From Proteobacteria bacterium ST_bin14 (lineage in GTDB: Bacteria > Pseudomonadota > Alphaproteobacteria > Sphingomonadales > Sphingomonadaceae): 64,000 bases of DNA. Position numbers and translations under genes: made by a program. Where the stretch lies: contig MSXR01000017.1 in NCBI GenBank assembly GCA_002083655.1, positions 109,854-173,853 of the forward strand, written 5' to 3'. Every line of letters starts with the position of its first letter. Positions within the stretch are counted from its first letter, which is position 1. The notes under the pieces are model-generated. The model worked only from the letters and a program-made list of their open reading frames with translations. It was not told the DNA's origin and did not search any database. Shown here in pieces: positions 25,034-33,399 of the stretch.

Positions 25034-25831
25034 CTATCCCTCTTTCCCCGGTCGGCGCGTCAATGCCACATCCAGATGCCCGCCCGCATCCACCAGCGTC
25101 ACCTCACCCGTCACCGCGCGCATGGCGGGATCGAGCAGCGCCACAATTGGCACGGCAACATCAGGGGCCATGGTTGCCATCGCCATCGGCACGCTGGCGG
25201 CGATCCGCGCGTTCAGCTTGGCAAAGCCTTCCTCCCCCAACCGCTTTTCAAACCAGCCCGTGCCGACATAGCCGGGGGCGACCGCATTCACGCGGATGGC
25301 GGGTGCCAGCACGCGTGCCAGGCTTTTCGTCATCGTGATCAGCGCGCCCTTTGAACAGGCATAGGCAACCGACGATCCCATGCCGAACACCCCAGCGACA
25401 GACGCGACGCTGACAACCGCCCCCATCCCGCCCTCGCGCATGGCGGGCGCACAGGCGCGGATCATCTGAAAGGCAGCGACGGTGTTCAGCCGGTAAATGT
25501 CGATAAAATCTTCGGCATCCAGCGCGTCCAAATCTTCATGATTGGCGAATTTGGTGCGGCCTGAATTGTTGACCAGAAAATCAATCCGCCCGAACGCATC
25601 GACGGCTGCTGCCGCCAGTCTGCGGCATTCGGCATCCTGCACAATATCGGCCTGCACCGTGATTGATCCGTTGCCGATTTCGGCTGCCAGCGCTTCTGCA
25701 TCATCGCGGCTGGTGGCATAGTTGATCACGCACCGAACACCGCGATCTGCCAATTGGCGCACCACCGCAGCGCCAATTCCCGTCCCGCCGCCGGTGACGA
25801 TGGCGACGCCGCCGCGCATCCGGTCGCTCAT
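25034..25831 (-). CDS. Short-chain dehydrogenase/reductase
   Basis: A 265-residue classical SDR: TGGGTGIG cofactor loop near 13, NNSGRTKFAN (NNAG equivalent), catalytic YACSK and NAVAPGYVGTGWFEKR. INYATSRDDAEAL after the second strand suggests NADP rather than NAD preference (no acidic residue directly at the strand end). Its ATG overlaps the stop of the glutathione-transferase gene by four bases (ATGA), so the two form an operon. The reaction is an alcohol/ketone interconversion; the substrate is unknown. Confidence 0.9.
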   Translation of the reverse strand: MSDRMRGGVAIVTGGGTGIGAAVVRQLADRGVRCVINYATSRDDAEALAAEIGNGSITVQADIVQDAECRRLAAAAVDAFGRIDFLVNNSGRTKFANHEDLDALDAEDFIDIYRLNTVAAFQMIRACAPAMREGGMGAVVSVASVAGVFGMGSSVAYACSKGALITMTKSLARVLAPAIRVNAVAPGYVGTGWFEKRLGEEGFAKLNARIAASVPMAMATMAPDVAVPIVALLDPAMRAVTGEVTLVDAGGHLDVALTRRPGKEG

Positions 25832-26442
25832 GCTTGCGCGCTTGGGCGGGCCGATGCCCGCTCATGCCAGGCCGCCAAATTGGGCATATCATCAGGAATC
25901 GCGATGCCGATAAAGATCGCAAAGTCGATTGTGGTCAGCAGGGTGATATCCGCAATCGTATAATCCTTGCCCGCCAGCCAGTTGCGCCCGGCCAGCGATT
26001 CATCGAAATAGCGCATCGCGGCAATAACGCGCGGGCGGTTGCTCTCACCGAATTCAGTATATTGCGGCACCACAACGCGCGCGGTGAACGGGTGGGTGTG
26101 CATCCACACCATCCCCACCGGCACCATCAGCCGCAACTCAACGCGGCGCACCCACATATCCACTTCAGCCACGCCCTTTGGCCCCTTACCGAACATCGGC
26201 GGATCGGGATTCAGCGCTTCGAAAAAACGACAGATCGACAGGCTTTCGGTGATGACGTCGCCATCGTCGAGTTTCAGCGCCGGAATCTGCCCCAGCGGAT
26301 TCACCGCCAGAAATTCGGGCTTCTTATGCTCACCCGCCACGATCGACAGCAATTCGGTGGGCACTTTCAGGTTCTTTTCAGCCAGAAAAATGCGCACGCG
26401 CCGGGGATTGGGGGCCGGATTGGCGGCATCGTAGAACAGCAT
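25828..26442 (-). CDS. Glutathione S-transferase family protein
   Basis: The 204-residue product has the thioredoxin-like N-terminal domain (MLFYDAANPAPNPRRVRIFL, then NPLGQIPALKLDDGDVITES with the cis-Pro and ES glutathione-binding residues) and an all-helical C-terminal domain (LAGKDYTIADITLLTTIDF). The first-helix residues N and R after the NPAP segment replace the common catalytic Ser/Cys, so the chemistry is open: conjugation, isomerisation or ether cleavage. I start at ATG 26442, since the upstream open frame to 26616 overlaps the divergent ligase gene. Coupled to the SDR at 25034-25831. Confidence 0.88.
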   Translation of the reverse strand: MLFYDAANPAPNPRRVRIFLAEKNLKVPTELLSIVAGEHKKPEFLAVNPLGQIPALKLDDGDVITESLSICRFFEALNPDPPMFGKGPKGVAEVDMWVRRVELRLMVPVGMVWMHTHPFTARVVVPQYTEFGESNRPRVIAAMRYFDESLAGRNWLAGKDYTIADITLLTTIDFAIFIGIAIPDDMPNLAAWHERASARPSAQA

Positions 26443-26533
26443 GAAAAGCCCCTTGGTTTTGATTTTCGAACAACGCGTATGGCATTTCGCCCTCGCCTCG
26501 CCTAGCCACCCTGAAATCGGATGGGGATGACGC

Positions 26534-28087
26534 ATGACCGCAGACAGTTTGCTTGCCAGCGATTTTGCAACGCTGCCCGCGCTCATCCGCGCCCATGCCA
26601 CCGAACGCGGCGACAAGCTGGCGCTGGTGTCAGGCGACGGATCGATGACCTATGCAGCACTTGATGCGATGATGGACCAGGTAGCGGCGGCGCTGCAACG
26701 CGATGGGGTGGCACAGCGCGCCTGCGTGGCCATCTGCGCGACGCCTTCGATTGAATATGGCACGGTTTTTCTGGGCATTTTGCGCGCCGGGTGCGCTGCC
26801 ACCCCGCTATCGCCATCGGCAACCGGCGAATCGATTGCCGCAATGATCAACGATAGCGGCGCGCCAATCGTGTTTATTGACGCATCGACCCGCGATTTGC
26901 TGAATGGCCAGGCAATCACCGCGCGCATCGTTGATGTCGACACCGCCGGTTTTGCTGATTGGCTCGCGCCCGCTGGCAGCGCGCCTGCGCCCGTATCCAT
27001 CACCCCCGATGATCCGTTCAACGTCATCTATTCATCCGGCACCACCGGCACGCCCAAGGGCATCGTGCAAAGCCATGCGATGCGCTGGGCACATATTCAC
27101 CGCAATTCGGGCGCTGGCTTTGGCGATGCGGTGACGATGCTTGCCACGCCGCTCTATTCCAACACCACGCTGGTCACGTTCCTGCCGACGCTTGGCTGGG
27201 GCGGTACGGCGGTGATCATGAAGAAATTTGATGCGCGCGGTTTTCTGGAACTTGCCGCTGCCAACCATGCCACCCATGCCATGCTGGTGCCGGTGCAATA
27301 TCAGCGGATCATGGCAGTGCCGGACTTTGACCGTTTTGACCTTTCGGCATTCCGGCTGAAAACCTGCACCAGTGCGCCGTTTTCTGCCGCGTTGAAGGCT
27401 GATGTCGTCGCGCGCTGGCCGGGGTTGCTGGTGGAATATTACGGCATGACCGAAGGCGGCGGCACAACGATGCTGGTCGCCAACGCCAATCCCACCAAGC
27501 TGCACAGCGTTGGTGTGCCGGTTGACGGGCACGACATCCGCCTGATTGATGATGACGGCGCCGAAGTGCCAGCGGGCGAAACGGGCGAAGTCGTCGGCCG
27601 CAGCCCGGCGATGATGACGGGGTATCACGGTCGGCAGGATGCAACCCGCGCCGCCGAATGGTTCGATGCCGAAGGGCGGCGCTATATTCGCCACGGTGAC
27701 GTCGGGCGGTTCGACGAAGATGGCTTCCTGATCCTGATGGACCGCAAAAAGGACCTCATCATCTCAGGTGGCTTCAACATCTATCCGTCCGATCTGGAAG
27801 CCGTGCTGGCGCAGCATCCCGATGTGGCTGACTGCACGGTTGTGGGCGTGCCATCAGACGCATGGGGCGAAACGCCGGTTGGTTTCTATGTGCCGCGCAC
27901 TGAGGGTAGCGATGCAGCCGCGATCATGGCGTGGACCAATGATCGGCTGGGCAAAACGCAACGCCTGTCTGCTCTCCACATCGCCACTGAATTGCCCCGC
28001 AGCGCCATTGGCAAGGTGCTGAAACGCGAGTTGCGCGATCAACTTGCCGCCCAACCAACGCCAAAATCACAGAAAGCCGCAACATGA
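26534..28087 (+). CDS. Acyl-CoA ligase (AMP-binding, ANL superfamily)
   Basis: A 517-residue adenylate-forming ligase that activates a carboxylic acid with ATP and CoA. The P-loop is IYSSGTTGTPKGIVQSH (about 164-180), the second motif YYGMTEGGGTT, then YIRHGDVGRFDEDGFLILMD and the hinge RKKDLIISGGFNIYPSDLE; the catalytic Lys is in LPRSAIGKVLKREL. These are fatty-acyl or aryl-CoA ligase features. The 91-base gap to the divergent GST gene holds its promoter. Its stop overlaps the ATG of the thioesterase gene (ATGA), so activation and release of CoA are coupled in one operon. Confidence 0.92.
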   Translation: MTADSLLASDFATLPALIRAHATERGDKLALVSGDGSMTYAALDAMMDQVAAALQRDGVAQRACVAICATPSIEYGTVFLGILRAGCAATPLSPSATGESIAAMINDSGAPIVFIDASTRDLLNGQAITARIVDVDTAGFADWLAPAGSAPAPVSITPDDPFNVIYSSGTTGTPKGIVQSHAMRWAHIHRNSGAGFGDAVTMLATPLYSNTTLVTFLPTLGWGGTAVIMKKFDARGFLELAAANHATHAMLVPVQYQRIMAVPDFDRFDLSAFRLKTCTSAPFSAALKADVVARWPGLLVEYYGMTEGGGTTMLVANANPTKLHSVGVPVDGHDIRLIDDDGAEVPAGETGEVVGRSPAMMTGYHGRQDATRAAEWFDAEGRRYIRHGDVGRFDEDGFLILMDRKKDLIISGGFNIYPSDLEAVLAQHPDVADCTVVGVPSDAWGETPVGFYVPRTEGSDAAAIMAWTNDRLGKTQRLSALHIATELPRSAIGKVLKRELRDQLAAQPTPKSQKAAT

Positions 28088-28857
28088 TCCCGATTGCTGA
28101 CATCCTTGCCGCTGCCAAGCCGACCGGCACCGGTTTCACGGCCAATATTCCTGCAGGCTGGCTGCAGGGTCGCACCGCTTATGGCGGACTGTCGAGCGCG
28201 ATTGCCCTGCATGCCGCGCAACAGTGCGAGCCCGATCTGCCGCCGCTGCGATCAGCGCAGGTGGCGTTCATCGGCCCGTTGGCAGGCGACATCACCGTCA
28301 CCGCCACCAAGCTGCGGCGCGGGCGCAATGCGGCGTTTATCCAGTCCGACATCGTCTCCGAAGCCGGCCTTGGCTACCGCGCCACCTTTGTCTTCATGTC
28401 CGATCAGGCATCAAAGCTCGATTTCGATCAGCGCCCGCCGGTCGATCGCACGCCGCCTGCGCCGGATGCCAAGGTTTTCACCGGGCCGGAAGAATTCTTC
28501 ATCCATAATTTCAACTTCCTTGATCTGAAGGATGGCCTGGCCGAAGGCGAATTGCTGCGCTGGGGGCGGCTGCGCGACACGACCGGGCTTGATCCGATGG
28601 TACAGATCATGGCGGTCGCCGATGCCCTGCCGCCGGCGGTGATGCGTTTGCTGGGCGGGGGGTTCCCGCCCGTCAGCTCGCTGACCTGGATCGTCAACAT
28701 GCTCACCCCCACCCCGTCGACAACCGATGACTGGTGGCTGTTATCAGCAAAGTCGGATTTCGCCCGCAATGGGTGCAGCAGCCAGACGATGCGGATCTGG
28801 AACGCCGATGGGCAGTTGATGGCCGAAGGGATGCAAAGCGTCGCGATTTTTGCCTGA
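28084..28857 (+). CDS. Acyl-CoA thioesterase family protein (double hotdog)
   Basis: A 257-residue TesB-like thioesterase: GWLQGRTAYGGLSSAIALHA in the first hotdog, then PLAGDITVTATKLRRGRNAAFIQSD in the loop-sheet part, and DDWWLLSAKSDFARNGCSSQ plus GQLMAEGMQSVAIF in the second hotdog. The arrangement SxQ/GMQSVAI is equivalent to the catalytic QEG block of TesB, though the Gln lies in a different context. It should hydrolyse acyl-CoA formed by the ligase upstream, or control CoA levels. It overlaps that gene by four bases. Confidence 0.87.
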   Translation: MIPIADILAAAKPTGTGFTANIPAGWLQGRTAYGGLSSAIALHAAQQCEPDLPPLRSAQVAFIGPLAGDITVTATKLRRGRNAAFIQSDIVSEAGLGYRATFVFMSDQASKLDFDQRPPVDRTPPAPDAKVFTGPEEFFIHNFNFLDLKDGLAEGELLRWGRLRDTTGLDPMVQIMAVADALPPAVMRLLGGGFPPVSSLTWIVNMLTPTPSTTDDWWLLSAKSDFARNGCSSQTMRIWNADGQLMAEGMQSVAIFA

Positions 28858-28881
28858 CGGGCTGCCATTCCCCGCCAAAAC

Positions 28882-28916
28882 GCGACAATTTGCGACACAT
28901 CTCCGTCAGTTTGACA
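28882..28916 (+). promoter_or_regulatory. Direct repeat GCGACA and a TTGACA box upstream of the EF-hand gene
   Basis: GCGACA occurs at 28882-28887 and 28892-28897, exactly ten bases apart, and again near 28924-28929. TTGACA (28911-28916) looks like a -35 box, but no good -10 is at the right distance. One-turn spacing of direct repeats is what OmpR-type regulators bind; the regulator at 29755-30474 is the candidate. Confidence 0.35.
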
Positions 28917-28989
28917 ACTTACTGCGACAAAACGGGCCAATAACCGCGATTATGGTGGAGATTTGCTCCCCAAAGTTAAGGATCGCAAC

Positions 28990-29676
28990 ATGAAGATCAC
29001 CAAATTGATCATCGCCGCTGCACTTGGCACGACCGCGATTGCCGGCATCGGCATTGCCGCCGCCGTCACGCCCCACGGGATGATGCGCGCCGATACCAAC
29101 GGCGACGGCACCGTTTCTCGCGCCGAGTTTTTTGCCAAGGGCGACACGCGGTTCAAGCGGCTCGACGCCAATAGCGATGGCACGATTGGCGCCGCCGAGT
29201 TCCGCGGCCCACGGCTGGCGCGTGCCGATGCCAATGGCGACGGCGCCGTAACGAAAAGCGAATTCGCCGCGCAGGAGGATACGCATTTCAAACGGATCGA
29301 CAGCAACGGCGACAAGCAAATCAGCGAAGCCGAGCTTCAGGCAGCGCATGCGCAGATGCGTGGCCGACACCGGGGTCCGGGTGGCTTTGGTGGTCCACAC
29401 GGCATGATGCGCGGTGGCCCGGAAGGCGGGCCAATGGGCGGACGGATGTTTGAGCGAACCGACGCCAACCACGATAACCGCATCAGCCGCGACGAAGTGC
29501 GCGCACAAGCCGACGCCCACTTCGCCACGCTGGACGCCAACCATGACGGCTTTGTCGACAAGCCCGAAATCGCGGCGCGGCGCCAGCGGATGCGGGCAAA
29601 GTTCCAGGCGATGCACGACGGCATGGCCCCACCGCCGCCGCCACCGCCACCTGCTGCCCCCAACCCGGTGCAGTAA
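28990..29676 (+). CDS. Exported EF-hand calcium-binding protein
   Basis: The 228-residue protein has a signal peptide (MKITKLIIAAALGTTAIAGI) and six EF-hand loops: DTNGDGTVSRAE, DANSDGTIGAAE, DANGDGAVTKSE, DSNGDKQISEAE, DANHDNRISRDE and DANHDGFVDKPE. A Gly/Met/Arg-rich linker separates loops 4 and 5, and the C-terminus is a Pro run ending PNPVQ. It probably binds calcium in the periplasm. ATG 28990 follows AAGGATC. A strong hairpin after the stop separates it from the two-component genes, which may control it. Confidence 0.88.
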   Translation: MKITKLIIAAALGTTAIAGIGIAAAVTPHGMMRADTNGDGTVSRAEFFAKGDTRFKRLDANSDGTIGAAEFRGPRLARADANGDGAVTKSEFAAQEDTHFKRIDSNGDKQISEAELQAAHAQMRGRHRGPGGFGGPHGMMRGGPEGGPMGGRMFERTDANHDNRISRDEVRAQADAHFATLDANHDGFVDKPEIAARRQRMRAKFQAMHDGMAPPPPPPPPAAPNPVQ

Positions 29677-29682
29677 ATGGCT

Positions 29683-29714
29683 GCCGGGCGAGCATCCCCT
29701 TATGCTCGCCCGGC
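29683..29714 (+). terminator. Strong hairpin after the EF-hand gene
   Basis: Perfect 13-base arms GCCGGGCGAGCAT / ATGCTCGCCCGGC with a six-base loop lie seven bases after the stop. The following AATTCTTT is only weakly T-rich, so it could be a terminator or an attenuator that lets some transcription reach the regulator gene. Confidence 0.6.
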
Positions 29715-29754
29715 AATTCTTTGAAAACGCCCCATCATGCTGCATGCACCCTCC

Positions 29755-30474
29755 ATGACCGATATCCCCCATCTGCTGCTGGTCGATGATGAGCGCTCCA
29801 TCCGCGAGCCGCTGGCACAGTTTTTGACCAAGCAGGGTTTTCGCGTGACGCAGGCAGGCGATGCTGGCGCGGCGCGCACCCGGCTGGCGGCCTATGCGAT
29901 CGATCTCGTCATCCTCGACATCATGATGCCCGGCGAAGATGGCCTTAGCCTAACCCGCCATATCCGCGAGACCAGCGACACGCCCGTCATCCTGCTGACC
30001 GCCCGCAGTGAGGAAACTGACCGGATCGTCGGACTGGAAATGGGCGCCGATGATTATGTGGTGAAGCCGTTTTCGCCGCGCGAGCTCGCCACGCGCGCCA
30101 AGGTGGTGCTGCGCCGGGCCGCCAATGGCGGTGCCCGCCAGCATGCGCCCGATACGGGGTCATTCGCCTTTGCCGGCTGGGTGCTGAAATCGGGCGAGCG
30201 CGCGCTGGTTGATCGCAGCGGAGTTTCCGTCGCGCTATCCACCGGCGAGTATAACCTGCTGCTCGCGCTGGTGCTCCGCCCGCGCCAGGTATTAACGCGC
30301 GATCAGTTGCTCGATCTGACGCAAGGCCGCGAAGCCGCCGCCTTTGATCGCGCGGTCGATAATCAGGTCAGCCGCCTGCGCCGAAAGATTGAGGCGGATG
30401 CAAAAAACCCCGAGCTGATCAAAACCGTATGGGGCGGCGGCTATACGCTGGCTGCTGAAGTGACCCGGCTGTGA
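29755..30474 (+). CDS. OmpR-family response regulator
   Basis: A 239-residue two-component regulator. The receiver domain has LLLVDDERSIREPL, the phosphoacceptor Asp (D55 in VILDIMMPGEDG), the Thr of LLTARSEE and the Lys of DDYVVKPFSPREL. The C-terminal winged helix shows STGEYNLLLALVLRPRQVLT, AFDRAVDNQVSRLRRKIE and IKTVWGGGYTL. I take ATG 29755 (MTDIPHLLL); ATG 29737 adds six residues and cannot be excluded, as neither has a good ribosome-binding site. The kinase gene begins four bases after its stop. The EF-hand gene upstream is a likely target. Confidence 0.92.
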   Translation: MTDIPHLLLVDDERSIREPLAQFLTKQGFRVTQAGDAGAARTRLAAYAIDLVILDIMMPGEDGLSLTRHIRETSDTPVILLTARSEETDRIVGLEMGADDYVVKPFSPRELATRAKVVLRRAANGGARQHAPDTGSFAFAGWVLKSGERALVDRSGVSVALSTGEYNLLLALVLRPRQVLTRDQLLDLTQGREAAAFDRAVDNQVSRLRRKIEADAKNPELIKTVWGGGYTLAAEVTRL

Positions 30475-30478
30475 TCCG

Positions 30479-31834
30479 ATGAGCAAATTCTGGCCGCGCA
30501 GCCTTTCCAGCCAGATCGCCGTGCTGATTGCGATTGCCCTGTTCGTGGCACAGGCGATCAACTTCACCATGCTGTTTCAGGTGCGTCGGCAAATCATCAT
30601 GCAGCAGATCGTCGGCCCGGCGCTGACCCGCATCATCGACATCAACGAACAACCGCCGGGCACGCCGCTGCGCGAGGAAACGGGCCGCGGACGATTGCGT
30701 ATTTTGCGCGCCAATCCCATTCCCGCCCCCGCTCACCCGCAGCCGGAAATCGAAATGGCGTTGCGCGCCGCGCTGGTGGAGGCTGGCGTTAGCGTGGGCA
30801 AGATCGCCACCGATGTGCGCCCCTTTTCGCGTCCCCATCGGCATGATCGACGCCAGCGCGGGTTCGACCGCCGTTATGCCGATCATTTTGCCCGCTTTGG
30901 TGCGGTGATGACGATCGCCGTTGAGCAACCTGGGCGCGGCTGGCTGGTCATGCGCGCGCCCTGGCCACGATCGGAATGGCCGATCATCCGGCAACTGATC
31001 ATGCAGACGCTGATCCTTTATGTCATCGTTTTGCTGCCCGTGCTGTGGGGAGCACGGCGTATTTCGCGCCCGTTGCAATCGCTGGCCAGTGCCGCGCAAC
31101 GCTTTCGCCCTGGCGAACCGCAATCACCACTGGAAGAACAAGGGCCGCAGGATGTGCGGTCGGTGATTGCCGCGTTCAACGCGCTTCGGCTGCGCGTTAC
31201 GGCGATGCTGGATGAAAAGGATCAGATGCTGGGCGCGATTGGCCATGATCTGCGCACGCCGCTGGCGGCGTTGCGAGTGCGTGTTGAATCGGTCGATGAC
31301 GATAGTGATCGCGCGCGCATGATTGAAACAATCGAGGAAATGAACCGGACGCTTGATGACATATTGTCGCTCGCCCGGCTTGGCCGCCCCAGCGAACCGG
31401 TTAGCGAAACGGACCTGACGGCGCTGGTTGAGGCGGTGGTCGAGGATTTCAAGGCAATTGGCAAACCGGTAGCGCTTGAGGAAACCGCGCGGATCATCGC
31501 CCCGGCCCGCCCCTCACTGATGCGCCGTGCGGTGCAGAATCTGATCGAAAATGCCGTCAAATACGGCACCAGCGCCGATGTGCGGATTGTAACCGGCGTT
31601 GGAACGGTCAGCATCATCATCGCCGATAAAGGACCGGGCATCCCCACAGATCAGATCGATGCGGTGTTCGATCCGTTCACCCGGCTGGAAACATCGCGCA
31701 ATCGCGACACGGGCGGTGTTGGCCTGGGCCTCGCGCTCGCCCGCGCGATCGTGCGCGAGGCGGGCGGGGATATCACGCTGGAAAATCGTGTCGAAGGCGG
31801 CTTGAACGCCGTCATTAGCCTGCCACGCGGCTAA
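30479..31834 (+). CDS. Sensor histidine kinase
   Basis: A 451-residue inner-membrane kinase. A first membrane helix at about 12-32 (IAVLIAIALFVAQAINFTML), a periplasmic region rich in Arg/His/Pro, and a second helix near 175-195 (MQTLILYVIVLLPVLWGARR) lead to a HAMP domain. The H-box is IGHDLRTPLAALRVR with H256, the N-box LIENAVKYG and the ATP lid DKGPGIP / GGVGLGLALARAI. The layout resembles EnvZ. It follows the OmpR-type regulator at four bases, so the two form one signalling pair. The stop overlaps the convergent gene by four bases. Confidence 0.92.
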   Translation: MSKFWPRSLSSQIAVLIAIALFVAQAINFTMLFQVRRQIIMQQIVGPALTRIIDINEQPPGTPLREETGRGRLRILRANPIPAPAHPQPEIEMALRAALVEAGVSVGKIATDVRPFSRPHRHDRRQRGFDRRYADHFARFGAVMTIAVEQPGRGWLVMRAPWPRSEWPIIRQLIMQTLILYVIVLLPVLWGARRISRPLQSLASAAQRFRPGEPQSPLEEQGPQDVRSVIAAFNALRLRVTAMLDEKDQMLGAIGHDLRTPLAALRVRVESVDDDSDRARMIETIEEMNRTLDDILSLARLGRPSEPVSETDLTALVEAVVEDFKAIGKPVALEETARIIAPARPSLMRRAVQNLIENAVKYGTSADVRIVTGVGTVSIIIADKGPGIPTDQIDAVFDPFTRLETSRNRDTGGVGLGLALARAIVREAGGDITLENRVEGGLNAVISLPRG

Positions 31835-32412
31835 CCCAGCGCCGCCGCCACCCGCGCGCGCAACACTGGCAGCACATCGCTCTCAAACCACGGATTGCGC
31901 TTCATCCAGCCGGTGCTCCGCCAGCTCGGGTGCGGCAATGGCACGAATTGCGGGCCGTAATCATCCGCAGCCCGCACGGTTTCAGTCAGTGTCTTGCGCG
32001 CTGATCGCCCGAGATAATGGCCCTGTGCGTGCATGCCGACCAACACCGTCAGCCTGATGTCGGGCAGTGCGGCCAGGATGCGTTGATGCCATAACGGCGC
32101 GCATTCCGGGCGGGGCGGCAGATCGCCGCCGCCCGCCACCACGCCGGGGTAGCAAAACCCCATCGGCATCAACGCCACGACATCGCGGTCATAGAACAGC
32201 GCCGGTGGCATCCCCAGCCACTCGCGCAGCCGCTCGCCGCTGGCGTCGTCCCACGGCACGCCTGATTCGTGCACCCGCGTGCCCGGGGCCTGGCCGATGA
32301 TCAGCAACCGCGCCCGGCTGCCAATCTGCACGACCGGGCGGCAGCCATGCGGCAAATGCGCGGCGCAAACCCGGCAGGCGGCGATTTCGTCTTGGAGGGT
32401 GCTAATGTCCAT
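31831..32412 (-). CDS. Uracil-DNA glycosylase family protein
   Basis: The 193-residue protein has the marks of the UDG fold: the first motif IIGQAPGTRVHESGVPWDDA and the last motif PLPHPSWRSTGWMKRNPWF. Two cysteines of CRVCAAH near the start, with later ones at CYPG and PEC, resemble the iron-sulphur cysteines of family 4/5 enzymes, but I cannot assign all four. It may excise uracil or another damaged base, or be a non-glycosylase relative. It is convergent with the kinase gene and 11 bases downstream of the P-loop kinase gene on its strand. Confidence 0.82.
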   Translation of the reverse strand: MDISTLQDEIAACRVCAAHLPHGCRPVVQIGSRARLLIIGQAPGTRVHESGVPWDDASGERLREWLGMPPALFYDRDVVALMPMGFCYPGVVAGGGDLPPRPECAPLWHQRILAALPDIRLTVLVGMHAQGHYLGRSARKTLTETVRAADDYGPQFVPLPHPSWRSTGWMKRNPWFESDVLPVLRARVAAALG

Positions 32413-32423
32413 CGCCAGACGGC

Positions 32424-33272
32424 TTATAGCACCGACCGATCCGACGCCAACCGGACAACAAGATCGGCACGTCCCGGCATTTCTGCCAGAATATGCATCG
32501 TCAGCCGCTGATAATGAAGGATGAAACGTTCAATCTGCGGGACTGACATCAATGCGGTCGCACCAGCCCGCGCCGTCCGGGCGAGGCCCTGTTCCTGCTC
32601 GATCCGCCAGTCGCGCACCACCGAAAATCCGGGTGCCGCCAGCAGCACGAGCATATCAAGCCGCGCAAACAGGCGCTGATAGTCGCCCGCCAGCGCAGCG
32701 TTCACATATCGCCGCCAGTGCCCGTCGGCATCCTCATCCTCCTCAAGCGCGTTGACCGGTTCAATCAGCGCTGCCGCCGCCTGAGGCAGCGCGCCAACGC
32801 ACCAGCCCTCAAGGATCAGCAACTGGGTGTCCGGACGCAAAACGGCCCATGCCGCTTCGGGCGCGCGATCATCCCGCGCCTTGTCAAACCGGGGCAGCGC
32901 CCCGCCCTGGCCAGAATCCAGCGCCTCAAAAACCGAATGCGCCAGGCCAATATCATGCGTGCCGGGCACGCCGCGCGTTTGCAGCAGGGGGTGAACCGTG
33001 CGTGCCAATGTGCTGCGCTCAGCCCGCGTCAGATACACATCGTCTAGCGACAGCGCCGCCGCCTGGATGCCCTGTTCGCAAAACCGCGCAACCAGCTGCG
33101 CCGATACGGTCGATTTGCCACTCGCCTGTGATCCGCAAATCCCAACGACCAGCGGGCGCACGCGGGGTCTGGCCAGCGCCGCCCGGATTGCTGGCTCAAT
33201 GCGGTGAAACGCACCGGTTAACAGAGTCGGATCGACGGTCAACACGGCGCGCCTGCCGCGCAGCCACAACAT
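32424..33272 (-). CDS. P-loop kinase, D-glycerate 3-kinase-like
   Basis: A kinase of up to 282 residues. The Walker A motif is GICGSQASGKST (about 44-55), followed by ALSLDDVYLTRAERSTLA and QTRGVPGTHDIGLAHSVF, which are the marks of the glycerate kinase (GLYK/Tda10-like) branch of the phosphoribulokinase-type fold; LLILEGWCVGAL is the Walker B region. Glycerate as substrate is an analogy. The start is uncertain: ATG 33272 has no clear ribosome-binding site, and a GTG nine codons later is possible. It is probably in one operon with the UDG-like gene. Confidence 0.82.
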   Translation of the reverse strand: MLWLRGRRAVLTVDPTLLTGAFHRIEPAIRAALARPRVRPLVVGICGSQASGKSTVSAQLVARFCEQGIQAAALSLDDVYLTRAERSTLARTVHPLLQTRGVPGTHDIGLAHSVFEALDSGQGGALPRFDKARDDRAPEAAWAVLRPDTQLLILEGWCVGALPQAAAALIEPVNALEEDEDADGHWRRYVNAALAGDYQRLFARLDMLVLLAAPGFSVVRDWRIEQEQGLARTARAGATALMSVPQIERFILHYQRLTMHILAEMPGRADLVVRLASDRSVL

Positions 33273-33399
33273 GGGGCAATGCGACAGGCGCGGTTGCCCC
33301 CACCATTGCTACGCCCCCAAACCGTCCCCCGGTTCACGCTAATTCCCCTGCACAATGGCCGAGGGATGCAAGGCCGCTCGCGCCAAATCACTGGCGCTC

